Shown here piece by piece: positions 37,901 to 48,417 of a stretch of 64,000 nt of DNA. Position 1 is the first letter of the stretch. Every line of letters starts with the position of its first letter. The translations under genes and the position numbers were made by a program. The notes below the pieces were generated by a model that saw only the letters and a program-made list of their open reading frames with translations, ran no database searches and was not told the origin of the DNA. This stretch comes from Phoronis australis (lineage: Eukaryota; Phoronida; Phoronidae). The stretch lies in contig NMRA01000061.1 in assembly GCA_002633005.1 (NCBI GenBank), positions 931,400-995,399 on the forward strand, written 5' to 3'.

Positions 37901-40900
37901 CAGTAGCCACCACTTGCTATCATTCAGTAGCCACCACTTGCTATCGTTCAGTAGCCACCACTTGCTATCATTCAGTAGCCACCACTTGCTATCGTTCAGT
38001 AGCCACCACTTGCTATCATTCAGTGGCCATTAGCCAAAAAGCAAGGTTATGTAGAACCCTAGAACAATGCCCACATTTGACTAATGAATGCCTATCTCCG
38101 TAGTGACCAATCATACTCATCTAAAACTTTTGCATAACATGTTTTATTCGTTGTATTCTAAAATGCAGTTAGGAATGTTTTTTAAAACGTGTCTGTTCTG
38201 CATGATGGGCTACCAAAACTAAGACGTTTATGATTTTCTATGACAAAATCTCAAAGGTTTAATTTAACAAAAAGAAAATTTTAGAAAAATGTAACAGCAT
38301 TTTTGAGAACATTTATATCCCATGAAATGATAATTTAGAAAATCTTAATTCTTTTTTAGATTTCAACATGAACATGGAATTTGGACAATCCATTGTTTTT
38401 GTATGACATGTACCTTTCTTTATTGCAAAAGTTTACTCAAACCTCGGTGGTGCAAGTCCACAGTTCAAACATGCTATACTGTCCTTAGTTCTAAAAATAT
38501 ACTTACTCGTGCCACTTTCTGCGCCCGCTTGACCGACTGTGTGTCCAGCCCTTGACCGTACATATCAGGAGTGTTGGTTCGACGAATGACGGGACTAGAC
38601 AAAAGGCAGTAGATTGGTAAACATGTGAGACAAAGGTACCAAAGTCAGGCAAAGACCATAACAATCCAAGGCTAGTGAGAGCAGTCCCTTAAATAAACAC
38701 ATTGTCTACAGCGTTCACAAAGCTCCTTCAAATGGTTAAGGAGGTTGGACTGCCGATGCAAAAAGCAAAATCGTCTCTAGGTCGTGACAGCATAACCGTC
38801 CGAAAATGAACGTCTTGCACCAGAATTAGAAATTGATTCAAGCACTCTCTGACAATGCTAAAGAGTTGTATTTAAAGCGATTCCTACTATTTGTTCCACC
38901 ACACACATCCAATTTCAAAACTTTTGGCTCATGTCACGCAAACGAGAGCATTTAAAATATGATAATAGTGGACTAATCATAAAATGTGGTAAAATCTCAA
39001 CTCCATCCGGAATGAATCACACACAAGACCACTTCTACCAAGCAACTAAAAATCAAAAACTTTACCGAAATGAGCGACAAAATTCAAGAATGTCTCATGA
39101 CCTACCTGCCAAAGCCTGCATCCATCGCCCTCCTGCTCTCTCGCTGCAAGTCATCTTCTCGTTTACGTAGCGACTTGGTCAGCTGTCTGTAGTCCTGAAC
39201 CATCTCACTGCATAAAATTAAAATTCAGTCAACTACACCACAGCTCTCAAGTTTTTGTCTGATCCTTCTGATCTCAGAGAAGACTACTCAGACGTCTGCT
39301 AAACCATCGCGACTGGGAATTCCACACCTTTTTGTCTGAATACTTTTGGCTTGTACTATACGATATCAATGTAACTATTATACTTTATTACATTAAGACC
39401 TTGTTTCTTTAACATCAATGTTTCTCAAATATTGTGAGAATTACCTGGCCGCCTTTTTCCACTGCTGGTGAATAAGAACAGTGTCCTGCACAAGGTCCAA
39501 CAGGCGTCGCCTGTGTCTCACAGTGCTCGACTGAAGACACCGGCACATGACGTCGGCCATAGACTGGTTCTGGGCACTTAGCAGAGGCTGTCGCTGCACA
39601 TCACGCTCTCTGCAACCTGACATAATTAAACAGAGCACCTGGTAAATACTTAGCCTAATGATTAGTCTTAAAGGTGCATTGTACCATTTTAAGTGTGTAA
39701 TTAGCCTTCAACTATAAGGCCATTCATCATCATTTCTCTTCAATTTCTGTAAATTAAAACCACTACAATTTTGCTAAAGCTAACATCATTTCAGGAAAAT
39801 ACTGTACAAAAAAGGGAAAAAGAAAACAATTCAGCATGCGTTGCTAAGTCCATATCCAAATTAACGCTTTTTCGCACAGAATGCTAATGATCTCAGACAT
39901 AAGGCCATACTCAAATATAAGGCCTTACATAATGGCTGTTACAATTAAGAGCTGAGAATGTCTGGCCTTTTAAGCTTTGCGTGGACGCTCCATTTCATAA
40001 TGCACAAAAGCAACACTTTCATGCCAGCTACATTCACTTGTCTTGATGAAGAGTTAAACCAACTTTATGGCAGTCATTTCTTAGCACTAGTGCTTTCCCC
40101 CAATTTCTCTGTAGACACGTTCAGGGCGTCTATTCGTAAAATATCGGTTTAGGGACCAAAAGTCAAATGTGGAAATACACCGGAGAACATGAATGATGCA
40201 GCAGTAGCACAAATTGAAGCCAAGAGAGTCAATACACGAGACATAGGCAAACGATCGTTCCCATAGGTATTAGTTATCATGCTTACAATTGAAATCCTTC
40301 GTTAGTTATGGATTTGGTGTCCACTTCCCATGAAACTGGGGAAAGTCTTAGGAATCAACTGTGCATATTTTTCCCAAATAAATGCCCTGGACATATCTGT
40401 AGAACATTTTCCTTAAATACGCCCTGTGGGCATATCCAACGATGGGCTTTTCTGCAAAAAAACACAGTGTTGTGTTTCAAGGAAGAGGAAAATCAGCTGT
40501 TGTGCCCCCATACAAGGCAGGGTGGCCATTTTTATACTGTAAACTACTGGGTAAAGTTAGAAGTCGGTGTTTGTGACCCAGTAAATGTTCTCATGTAAGA
40601 GGCTATAACCCATCTCCCAACACCAAACGGAAGCAGCAAGCACATCATTTCATATCATATTAACGTACCGAGCTCGAGAATGTGTTTGAAGAGAACAAAT
40701 TTTGAGAAGGCAAACATCAGCTGATAAAACCTCTCACCACCGGGGGAGAGAAAGAGCGAAGCCACGATACGGGGTAAGTTGGCACCTGGCTCTTCCTGGA
40801 ACAAACAATAGGTCATTCATTGTGGTATAAGTACACACAATTCATGTCGATTCCATATACAGTGGAAGCAAGCAATACCCTAATAGCAACCTTTTTAGAC

Positions 40901-43354
40901 CGACAAAAAACAAGAAAAAAAAACAGAAATTCAGGTCTTTTTATTATTAGTACATTTCTTCCCAATAACTCAAAAAGTAGTATAATCATTGTCATAATAA
41001 CTAAACTTGCACACCATGTCCACCATGTACTCGCTCACTCAATGGTCGCAACATGGGTACATCAATCTCCAAATATATCAAGATGTCCATGCTTTCGAAA
41101 AATATATTTCTCCGTGGTATAGCACTGTTTTAAAACATTCGCAAAAGCATATTAAACAGATGGCAAAACGCCCCCAAATTTTAATGCTATATGTGATATT
41201 TTGATAGAATCAAAATTAGATTTCTAGATGAATACACGTTGTTGGTTCCAAAAAGAACACTAGCAGACGTTATTGTTCCAACATTAACACTTTAGTGTTA
41301 ATAATTCCACAACATAAAAATAAAGGTGTCAAAGTTTCTATGGCTCATTAACAACATGTAAACGCCGACGAAATTCCAATGCTTAGAAACTTGGACAAGA
41401 AAAAACCTAGTAACACATACTAAAGACAGAGTTACCTTGGCGATATGAGTCAGCCAATTGTTGACAGTCTTCCTGAACTGCTGCTCCTGTTTCTTATCCC
41501 CCACTGGCCAACAGTCCCTGGACAAAAGATTTAGAATTTAACCAAAATCTAGAAATTGTGAATAACAAAGCCTGAGTCGTATACAGAGACAGAAACAACA
41601 ACAACAAAACGATAGCAAGGAAACATGCAATATAACAAAATTCATAGACAAAAATGGACATCAATTCACCAAAGTAATACAGCTGTCATTGAAAAGCTAT
41701 TAAGCGAACAATGGATGGATAAAATTGAGAGTGGGTTTACGATTGTGTGCTGAAGGGTTGGCCAACAGAGTACTTTATATTCCCAACTACAAAGTGATCA
41801 ACCATGAGGATCAATACCCGTGGGGATCGGTATCTATCCCCTCGCAGCACCCGCACACAAAGAAGCTGAAGTTTCGTGACCTGTATATCTATACAGCACA
41901 GGTAATGACTATTTGTCAGCAGGCTGGAATGACTTTAAAAATCAAGTCAGTAATTCAATCGTACTAAACTTTTACACAATAACTGGGGTCTCAACAACTT
42001 TCAAGCTTGGCTTTGCTCAAATGATTTGCGAATTGGCACAAGCGTAGGTCTTCGAATAGAGGAAAATGGGTCTAAATATACACACAAAGTATAAAAGATA
42101 TTATAAACTTAGTCAATATTAAACTACTAATTGTATATGGTCATCTTTCCAACATGGTACAGTTGCCAGCTTATGACTAGTCATCTTTACAACATGTTAC
42201 AGCCGCCAGCTTATGACTAGTCATCTTTACAATATGTTGCAGTCGCCAGCTTATGACTACAGTCATCTTTATAACATGTTACAGTCGCCAGCTTATGACT
42301 ACAGCTATGTACCTGAACTGTTCCTTGCACAGAACTGCATTGAGCTTGTTGAAGAGGAAGAAGGCAACAGCTTCAAAGGCCTTCTTGTTTGGCAAAAGGA
42401 ACATGTCCCTGTGGAAGAGATTAGCATGCAGTGTTACCTAAGATAACCATCATCAGTTTCGTTAAAATCTACCTCTTATATCCGTAGAAGATACACGAAA
42501 CAAATGTTCAGACAAACGTTTACAATTAAAATGCTACTGTTTGTCCCTCGCTACTAACAAGCCTGTTTGTAACAACGTCCATATACAAAAGTGATTTTGC
42601 GCCAAAATAGCCCGAGTAGACTCTTTCGCAAAACAGTAGAGGGTCTTTTTCGGAAATTCGTATTTCTTACCATAGCGTCCTCATGCAGCAGGGGACTTTA
42701 AAGATACTGTGAGGAACAAGAAACTGTAATTGAGATCAGAAAAATTCAACTCAGTTATGGTGGCATAAGAGATTTTGACCTGTAAGATTAGTCCAGCGAC
42801 ACCTCAGTTGACAAGTCACCAGCAACCTTGTAATGTTTGCCTTCTAAGGACCAAAACTGAGAAAATTTGCCACACTTTCCTTATATTTTTACCATCCACG
42901 AAACCCAAAATAATCCCGTAAGAATTCCCCCTGAGGGCTTGTGTCCTCGTTTCCAAATGACACCACATGGGGCATTATGTTGGAGGGGTGTCTTTCGGAA
43001 ATCAGCAAAACTAAAAACAATTTCTTACTAGCAAAGGACAAACACTCACTGTCTAGCACATGCCCAAAACGGGGAGCACTACATAAGCATGGCCTATTCT
43101 GCCTATTTTGTGCTTCACAGTTTTTATCATCGTTTCTTATAGTTTCGTCCTAACTTTGGAATAACAACACTGCTGTGCAGCGTCACCCACTTGTTAAAGG
43201 GTATGCGGTACTTTTCTTCCATCACCGAAGGGTTGAAGCCCAGTAGGAGAATGTTGGTGAAGAAGCACTGCCTTACATCGGTGGCGGCCCCTATACACGG
43301 GACTGGACGTAGTCTGGAAGAGTCCATTTCAGCTGCCACGCAACTTCCTTCCAC
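22773..43354 (-). CDS. HAUS6: HAUS6, augmin complex subunit 6
   Basis: Augmin recruits gamma-tubulin to the side of spindle microtubules so that new ones branch off. Exons in gene order: 43191-43354, 42313-42408, 41436-41517, 40669-40795, 39445-39616, 39106-39207, 38507-38594, 37330-37503, 36159-36261, 35146-35236, 34381-34486, 33724-33838, 31507-31801, 31069-31176, 30476-30590, 29690-29839, 28492-28998, 26749-27885, 26108-26164, 25577-25690 (or 23273-23386) and 22773-22946. Phases agree throughout except between 33724-33838 (out 1) and 31507-31801 (in 2), so one exon is missing, most likely in the N gap 33190-33481. Identity rests on the N-terminal family signature: LLLGFNPSVMEEKYR, AFFLFNKLNAVLCKEQFR, RDCWPVGDKKQEQQFRK, then SLFLSPGGERFYQLM, and the coiled-coil part with REMWKDIDNYCRSKEHERKV. 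The C-terminal half is long, polar and probably disordered. About 1,360 residues are visible against 955 in human. The last visible exon ends DFSDIEG/gtgaga; reading on instead reaches a stop at 22606, but inside repeat DNA. The first Met could also be at 43327. Confidence 0.9.
22834..25133 (-). other. Second allelic copy of the HAUS6 3' region (assembly duplication)
   Basis: These 2,300 bases match 25135-27436 almost base for base and the two are separated by one N at 25134. Both carry the partial exon 19 (24446-25133 here), exon 20 (23801-23857), exon 21 (23273-23386) and exon 22. They differ by scattered substitutions and short indels, as two alleles do. The most economical reading is two overlapping contigs from different haplotypes placed in a row. 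This copy has the complete exon 22, and the right-hand copy has the complete exon 19, so neither alone gives the full gene. Confidence 0.85.
31909..31965. repeat. CA/CG microsatellite
   Basis: A run of CA dinucleotides is interrupted by 'cgtgcacgcgcgcgcgcg' and resumes as CA. Alternating purine-pyrimidine DNA of this kind can adopt Z-form. It is in a HAUS6 intron, about 110 bases upstream (in gene orientation) of the exon at 31507-31801. Confidence 0.97.
32326..32580. repeat. ~50-bp minisatellite, five diverged units
   Basis: Units begin 'gactgtytaagtgtgttcac' and end 'gtaatgcaatacagaggaa'. They differ by point changes and small deletions, so the array is older than the others here. It is intronic in HAUS6, between the assembly gap and the exon at 31507-31801. 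Confidence 0.85.
33190..33481. other. 292-bp assembly gap inside HAUS6
   Basis: All N. It falls between the exon at 33724-33838, which ends in phase 1, and the exon at 31507-31801, which needs phase 2 input. A HAUS6 exon whose length leaves remainder 1 on division by 3 is therefore expected in or near the gap. Confidence 0.95.
36764..37211. mobile_element. 448-bp CAGGGCTTGGAA element with target duplication
   Basis: The ends are inverted: CAGGGCTTGGAATGACC on the left and AATTCCAAGCCCTG on the right. The hexamer 'catata' directly flanks both ends, a likely target duplication (imperfect if the true length is 8 as in hAT elements). The right part is rich in 'gcggaaa' and 'ccgcgg' motifs. Frames of about 80 codons inside it have no domain. 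It lies in the HAUS6 intron between the exons at 37330 and 36261; a decayed relative is at 13165-13412. Confidence 0.8.
37565..38031. repeat. 24-bp minisatellite, 19 units plus a partial one
   Basis: The unit is cagtagccaccacttgctatcatt with variants at two sites (gtag/gtgg/atgg and catt/cgtt). The variants alternate, so parts of the array have a 48-bp higher-order period. Because 24 is a multiple of three and the unit lacks stops, both strands are open across the whole array (HLLSFSSH-type on plus, NDSKWWPL-type on minus); these are artefacts of the repeat, not genes. It is intronic in HAUS6, 60 bases from the exon at 37330-37503. Confidence 0.97.
38060..38400. repeat. Dispersed repeat family B, diverged copy
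   Basis: Phrases such as 'gtagaaccctagaacaatgcccacatttgac', 'cctatctccgtagtgacc', 'ttaggaatgttttttaaaa' and 'tgatgggctaccaaaa' run parallel to 21950-22130. It is intronic in HAUS6, directly beside the 24-bp minisatellite. Confidence 0.4.
40930..41215 (-). mobile_element. 3' fragment of the Tx1/L1-type LINE
   Basis: It matches the 3' part of the LINE at 9760-10010: 'cccaatractcaaaaagtagtataatc', 'atttctcygtggtatagyac' and 'gcaaarc(g/a)ccccaa'. No reverse-transcriptase motif remains. It is intronic in HAUS6, in the same orientation as the host gene. Confidence 0.65.
42141..42304. repeat. 40-42-bp minisatellite abutting a HAUS6 splice donor
   Basis: Four units of 'tcatctttacaacatgttacagtcgccagcttatgactag/cag' start at 42141, 42181, 42221 and 42263. 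In the transcribed (minus) orientation exon 42313-42408 ends, eight intron bases (gtacatag) follow, and the array begins at once. The intron therefore has almost no unique sequence between the donor and the repeat. Confidence 0.93.
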
Positions 43355-45380
43355 TAGCTAGGGCGACTGGGCTACAAAAATCAAAACAGAACAACTGTAT
43401 TTGAGAAGCTGAATTATGGCTAAAAATTCTCCAGTCTGGGACAGGCTCTAAAATTTGAGGCACCGAAATGAAAGCAGAAATTTAATGTTCTTAATTCTGG
43501 AGATTGGAATATGAACGATTTAGACATTCATCATATTTCTTAAACATTGGACATTATGTATAAACATGAGAAGCCGCTGCCAATTTCAAAAGTACTAGTA
43601 TGGACTTGGATATAACTTTGCAGTCTTTCTCATAATTCTTGAATTTGGGATGGCCAATTCTGTCTGTGGTACAAATTATGACGTTGATGGAAATAATTAA
43701 TTTTTAACTGCCCTGAGCTGGAGAATTTTAACCGTCATTAAATTCAAATTACTGAGCATCACTTCAGCTCAGCAGAGGTCTACCAATGTAAAACGCTCAC
43801 CCATGGCAAAGACTGTAGACGGTCACTATGTGTAAATATGGATGTCCAGACTACGATCAAATGTTTCGTTTAAAAAACACTTATTGCACCGATATCACAT
43901 GCTTGCGACTACATTAGCTGTATCCTCTATGAAGATAATGGTCGGATATAACGTTTCCGCATTTTGAGATCCAGTTTTCTCCACTGAATAACCGGCATCA
44001 AACTGGTTGTCAAAATGTAGGCACGTTATATCTGACTATTGCCCTCTATGAATGGGAGTGAAACACTGAACAAAATGGTTTGTGACAGGAAAATTCAAAT
44101 TTACCCATCCCTGTTAATGGTCGGAGTACTGCCACCGCAACCTCTATAAATATTCAGTACTAGTCGTAGTACACATACCAGACCAGTAATTAAGAAGATG
44201 GACCAATCAGCAAATCACTAAGACCATTATCACCACGATCACGACACCATGGATTTGGAAATTTCAACACCTGACAATCTAGCCTGGGGCTTCAACTTTA
44301 TTCAAAGGGGTATAATAATAAATATACAGCTAGTATTTTGACTTCATACAGACAACCATTGAATGACATCACCTCACCATATAACCATGACCATGATGTA
44401 TGCTGCACACACTCCTGATCTACACAGCCATCCGAGGGCGAGGGGCTACCTAGGTTACCTAGCGATGGACTAGCTGATCTAGGGTTGCATTCGTGGACTG
44501 TACTCCCCATAGTAGTACTCATCAAGTCATATTCACAGACAGTCACCAGTCAGCCAACTACAGGACTGTGGATCAGCACTGATTTTGCTGCATAGAAATC
44601 ACGTCAAAAATGTTATTCAATTTGCAAAAAAAAGATGTTGCGGTAAATACATCATTACATGATACAGTAAAAATGACACAAGTATACCTTGTCTTAAATA
44701 CAACAAATAGTTACTACCCCTTTTGCTCATTGATGTTTTATTGACAATCCGTAAACAGTGTGCGTACAACAGTAAAAAGCTCTTCTTGTCGGAAGTTGAA
44801 GGAGACCGCCACTCGTGATTGCCCGGATGAATACATATCAAATCAAAACACGGTTTTCAATCTGCAAAAAAAATGAGAAACAGTGTATAATTACAATTAC
44901 CATCAAACAAAATCAAATAAACTTACTAATTTTAAATACCTACTTAAATTTTAATTTGAAGTTTAACAAAATGACGGAAAAATCATCTAAGTGTAAAACA
45001 AATATTATGTTCATCAAAAATGGCCGCCTCCACACAAGTTGTGAAGTTGTTTCGTAAGATTGGAACGTTAAATGGTAAATTGGAAACTAAGCTGTTAATA
45101 ATGTTTAATCAACATCTCAAATTTTTGAAGTGGAAAGCATTTTAGTATTAAACTGATATTTTTGGCTACTGTCTTGGCTCTGGATAGGAACGCATTCTTT
45201 GCGGACACAAGTTTGTTTCGTAATATTTGATTATTGAACCGTAAATAATGACAAATGTGACTGATCGTATTTTATTCGTAATCAAGTAAATCACACTAAA
45301 TAACCGTGTTAGTGTTTCACAGACACAATAATCTCGCTAAGGGGGCTAATGTGATCACGTGCATGTCAGTATGAAAACTA
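43355..45380. other. Spacer upstream of HAUS6
   Basis: I recognise no gene. Open frames at 44298-44546 and 44617-44841 (minus) and 44815-45057 (plus) have no domain and no splice context. 'aaaatggccgcc' at about 45020 resembles a YY1 site, which is common near animal transcription starts, but no start is identified. Confidence 0.4.
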
Positions 45381-46312
45381 GGCAATGACCATCGCCTCTG
45401 TTGGCCCGACCAGAGGCGATGCAAGTGCTCCGTATGCCGGAAGCTTTTCGGCAAATTATGCCTCACACCAACTAAAACAACAAAGTCACATTGTTATAAA
45501 TACCTTTTGCGCATAAAGGAACACCTTAGGAGGTTGTCGATGTGTTTAATTCCTTCCAATTCGAACAAATACTCCTGTTATGAAACTTTTTCTTCGAGCA
45601 GTCCCTATTTCAGTTCCCAAAATTGTGAAATCAACATTTTCACTCGGCGCACGCCAAGAGATATGACCTCATTCTTATAACCAGGCTGAAGGTCAGAAGT
45701 TGCGGTCCTACCAGTGAACTTTGAAAGCTGAAGTCCCCGCCCTTTGCGTATGTGCTGCCGGGAACCAGCCGTGCATTTGCCGTGTTGCTAAACATTAAGA
45801 TTCCAAATATGAGCACAAAGACTATGAAATATCATATCACCAGCATTTATTTTTATCAAATACAAACAATAATTCATTATTCATTGAAATACAATCAGTT
45901 CCAAGTAACGCCAAATAGTAGTGGCATTTTGGAAACGAATATTTAACTGACAAGACCGCAATGGCTCACCTTTGGCCTATTTAAAGATTGAGGTCATGAA
46001 GTCACTCCACGTAGGGAGCACGGTAAAAATTGGAGCGTGTGCAGTATAAAAATGGTGAGTTCACGATTTTAAGATCTGAACGAGTGACTGCTCGAACAAA
46101 AAGTTTGATAACGGAAGTATTTGTTCGAGTTGGAAGGAATTAAACACACCGCCAACCTCTTAAGGTGTCCCTCTATACGCAAAAGGTATTTATAACAATG
46201 TGACTTTCATGCTTTAGCCAGTGCGAACCATAATCGCCAAAAAGCTTCCGGCGTATGGAGCACCTATAGGAGCTGCATCGCCTCTAGTCGGGCCAGAGTC
46301 ATGGTCATTGCC
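45381..46312. mobile_element. 932-bp inverted-repeat (fold-back) element with TA target duplication
   Basis: Left end GGCAATGACCATCGCCTCTG and right end ending ATGGTCATTGCC are inverted, and TA flanks both sides, as in Tc1/mariner-type insertions. The arms are long, about 250 bp: the left arm (to roughly 45640) includes 'cggaagcttttcggc', 'ccttttgcgcat' and 'aggaggttgtcgatgtg', and all recur inverted at 46060-46312. The middle has no transposase. A half copy lies at 14012-14460 and a diverged third copy at 46424-46541. Confidence 0.85.
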
Positions 46313-46423
46313 TATATGAAAACGCACTTTAGTTACAGTGCCATCTGGTTCCAAGTTGGGTCAGTGCTAAAACAGCACCTAAAATTATTCGTGCGAGATG
46401 TTGGACAGTGCCACCATCTCATC

Positions 46424-46541
46424 TGGCCCCGTCCATACACCGGAAGCTTTTCAGCGAATTATGCCTCACACTGATTAATCCATCAAGGTCTCATTGCTAG
46501 AAATACCTTTTGTGCACAGAGGGACACCTTGGGAGGTAGCC
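46424..46541. mobile_element. Diverged fragment of the fold-back element
   Basis: 'ccggaagcttttcagcgaattatgcctcaca' and 'aataccttttgtgcacagagggacaccttgggaggt' follow the left arm of 45381-46312 at about 80-90 percent by eye. The fragment stops exactly where the 73-bp palindrome begins. Confidence 0.7.
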
Positions 46542-46614
46542 AGCTAGCTAGCTGTATGAAGTCTCAGTGTCGTCAAATTTTGACGACACTGAGACTTCAT
46601 ACAGCTAGCTAGCT
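46542..46614. repeat. Perfect 73-bp palindrome
   Basis: Arms of 36 bp (46542-46577 and 46579-46614) are exact inverted copies with a single T between them. The arm starts AGCTAGCTAGCTGTATGAAG and ends GTGTCGTCAAA. A perfect hairpin with a one-base loop is unstable in cloning hosts, so it may be a recent insertion, the tip of the adjacent fold-back element, or a snap-back read artefact. Confidence 0.95.
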
Positions 46615-48091
46615 ACTTCCCGCTTTGATTAACTGGGTGTCTTAGTAATCTTTCAATGTGGGTGTCCAAACTGGAGAAATTCTGATTGACAGGGCGTCCA
46701 AATGATACATTGGGCGTCCTTGCCAGGGCGGCTACATTAGTGCTAGGGCGTCCAAATGGACGCCCAGGACGTACGCTGCATGAAGGCCTGCACGGTCAAA
46801 ATACAGCTAGATGCCACTGTGTGTATTTCTTCCATAGACCTCGACATTGCACACAGCCAGGATTAGTCCAGGCCCTTAACCTGAAAAGGTTTACACCTCG
46901 GATTAAAGCACCAGATAGTTGTGCTCGTCACCTCGCCGTGAAACTTGTATCAATATGTAACGCTAAAGACTGGACGGGGTGCATGCAAAATCTGGGAATC
47001 AACCAACACTCACCTTGCCCGTTACAGCCATTTAAGTGAAAAACAATGCAATAAACATCATTTTCTTGCGTAACTCTCCGCCTTTTCTAACAATGAAAAG
47101 TATGTCGTCGTTTTGAAAACAGTACGCTCGTGTCACACGCATGCGCCATTTCCCAAATTTTTGCAACAAGTTCACAGCAGCAAAATTTGTTCTGAAATTC
47201 GTTTTTTCGGTACCGAAATTCTAAAAACTTATAATGAAATGAAACCAGTTCCGGTAATTTGTTGTGACGTGTACGCAATCTCGTGAAAAAACAACAGTTT
47301 ATTGAAGAATCGGGGAAAAAGAAACTGGCCATTAGATGACGCAATATTTCATGGTGCGTAAGCCGTCGCTAAAGATCGCTCCACTTTAGCAGCAGAATAA
47401 CGGTAGAACGGCATTTTTTCCAACACCGTTAAATAATTTAGTTTACACAAGGAAGACTGTAGTTTTTAATGACACAAATTTTGAGTCAGATTTTATCTTA
47501 CCACTTTTTTACCCACATGGGTGCAAATCTGTATATTTAGTATACAGCTTTGTACCAAGGCTACTTGGTAGGCTGTTGAAGACTTCCCTGGTCAAACAAA
47601 TACTCTTGCAATAAAACCTTTCTTTTTAAAGTCCTTCATTCCGTTGCCCAAATCGGCAACTGGCCATATTTACACTGGTCGTGCCAGGTCAGTGGGGTAT
47701 TTTGAGGGGGGGCCAAGGGGGCCATGGCCCCCTCTAAAATTCTCCAAGATTCCATTTGTCAGTTCGGGGGTGCAATTAATGTCTGACTGGCAAAATCCTG
47801 GTTAATACTGTGCCCTGGCCCCCCTCTAACTCAAAATCGTGGTTCCGCCCCTGCAGGTGATATGATCTTCAACATAATACATCTAGGAGTTGTTAATTTA
47901 TGGTAGTACCCTCTGACCTATGGTCCTCACCATCAAGGCCATATTAATGATGGTCAGGACCTCCACTGTAGTGACTGAGTGATAGCAAATGTACTAGTAT
48001 GGTAACACGTTTTTGCGAAGACACCTTATTGCTCAAAAACATGAATACAAATCTCTTGATCGGATGGTAACATTTGATTTACATTTCATAG
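46615..48091. other. Spacer upstream of the SDHAF4 exon
   Basis: The plus frame 46686-47039 begins inside a short repeat of 'gggcgtccaaatg' that contains the palindrome GGGCGTCCAAATGGACGCCC; no domain is recognised. 47690-47853 is a transposon copy. The first exon of SDHAF4, with most of its mitochondrial targeting sequence, is expected in this interval. Confidence 0.4.
47690..47853. mobile_element. hAT-like non-autonomous element
   Basis: It runs from CAGTGGGGTATTTTGAGGGG to GTGGTTCCGCCCCTG and contains the family blocks 'gggggccatggccccct', 'aaaattctccaagattcca' and 'ggcccccctctaactcaaaat', plus the longer 'gactggcaaaatcctggttaatactgtgcc' segment. Confidence 0.75.
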
Positions 48092-48417
48092 ATTCTCGTC
48101 ATATTTCAGTCATTCATCATCAGTTAACCAGCGCTACGTCTCCCCTGGCTTGTCGTCTACACAGTACAGATGCAACGCCTGATGAAAATAAAAAACAGAA
48201 GGATGCTGGTAGACGTAAGGGAAAGGTTCCAACGGGGAGATTAGATGATGAGGTGGAGGCCCCAGATGCTAACCTGTACCCTCATAACTACATAGAGGGT
48301 TATGAACCTTTTCCCAATGACATTAACCCCAAGACAGGAGAAAAGGGCGGTCCTAGGGGCCCTGAACCAACACGGTACGGAGACTGGGAGAGAAAGGGCA
48401 GGGTGTCCGACTTTTGA
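48092..48417 (+). CDS. SDHAF4: SDHAF4, succinate dehydrogenase assembly factor 4 (C-terminal exon)
   Basis: In the mitochondrial matrix this small protein binds the flavinylated SDHA subunit and promotes its assembly into complex II. The last 30 residues carry the family block: [20 protein letters not shown] followed by [15 protein letters not shown], nearly identical to human, which ends ...RKGRCIDF. Upstream, [18 protein letters not shown] looks like the end of a mitochondrial presequence. The frame has no good ATG at its start: the first in-frame ATG is 48064 and just after it lies 'gatttacatttcatag', a good 3' splice site, so I place the exon start at 48092 and expect an upstream exon; 'atatttcag' at 48109 is an alternative in the same phase. 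Stop TGA at 48415-48417. Confidence 0.88.

Noticed and set aside
37553-38103. Long repeat-protein frames on both strands (HLLSFSSH- and NDSKWWPL-type)
   Set aside because: They are translations of the 24-bp minisatellite, whose period is a multiple of three. There is no start context, and the array is intronic in HAUS6.
44298-44546. 82-codon minus frame upstream of HAUS6
   Set aside because: No homology and no donor that would lead into the HAUS6 first exon, which already has a good start.
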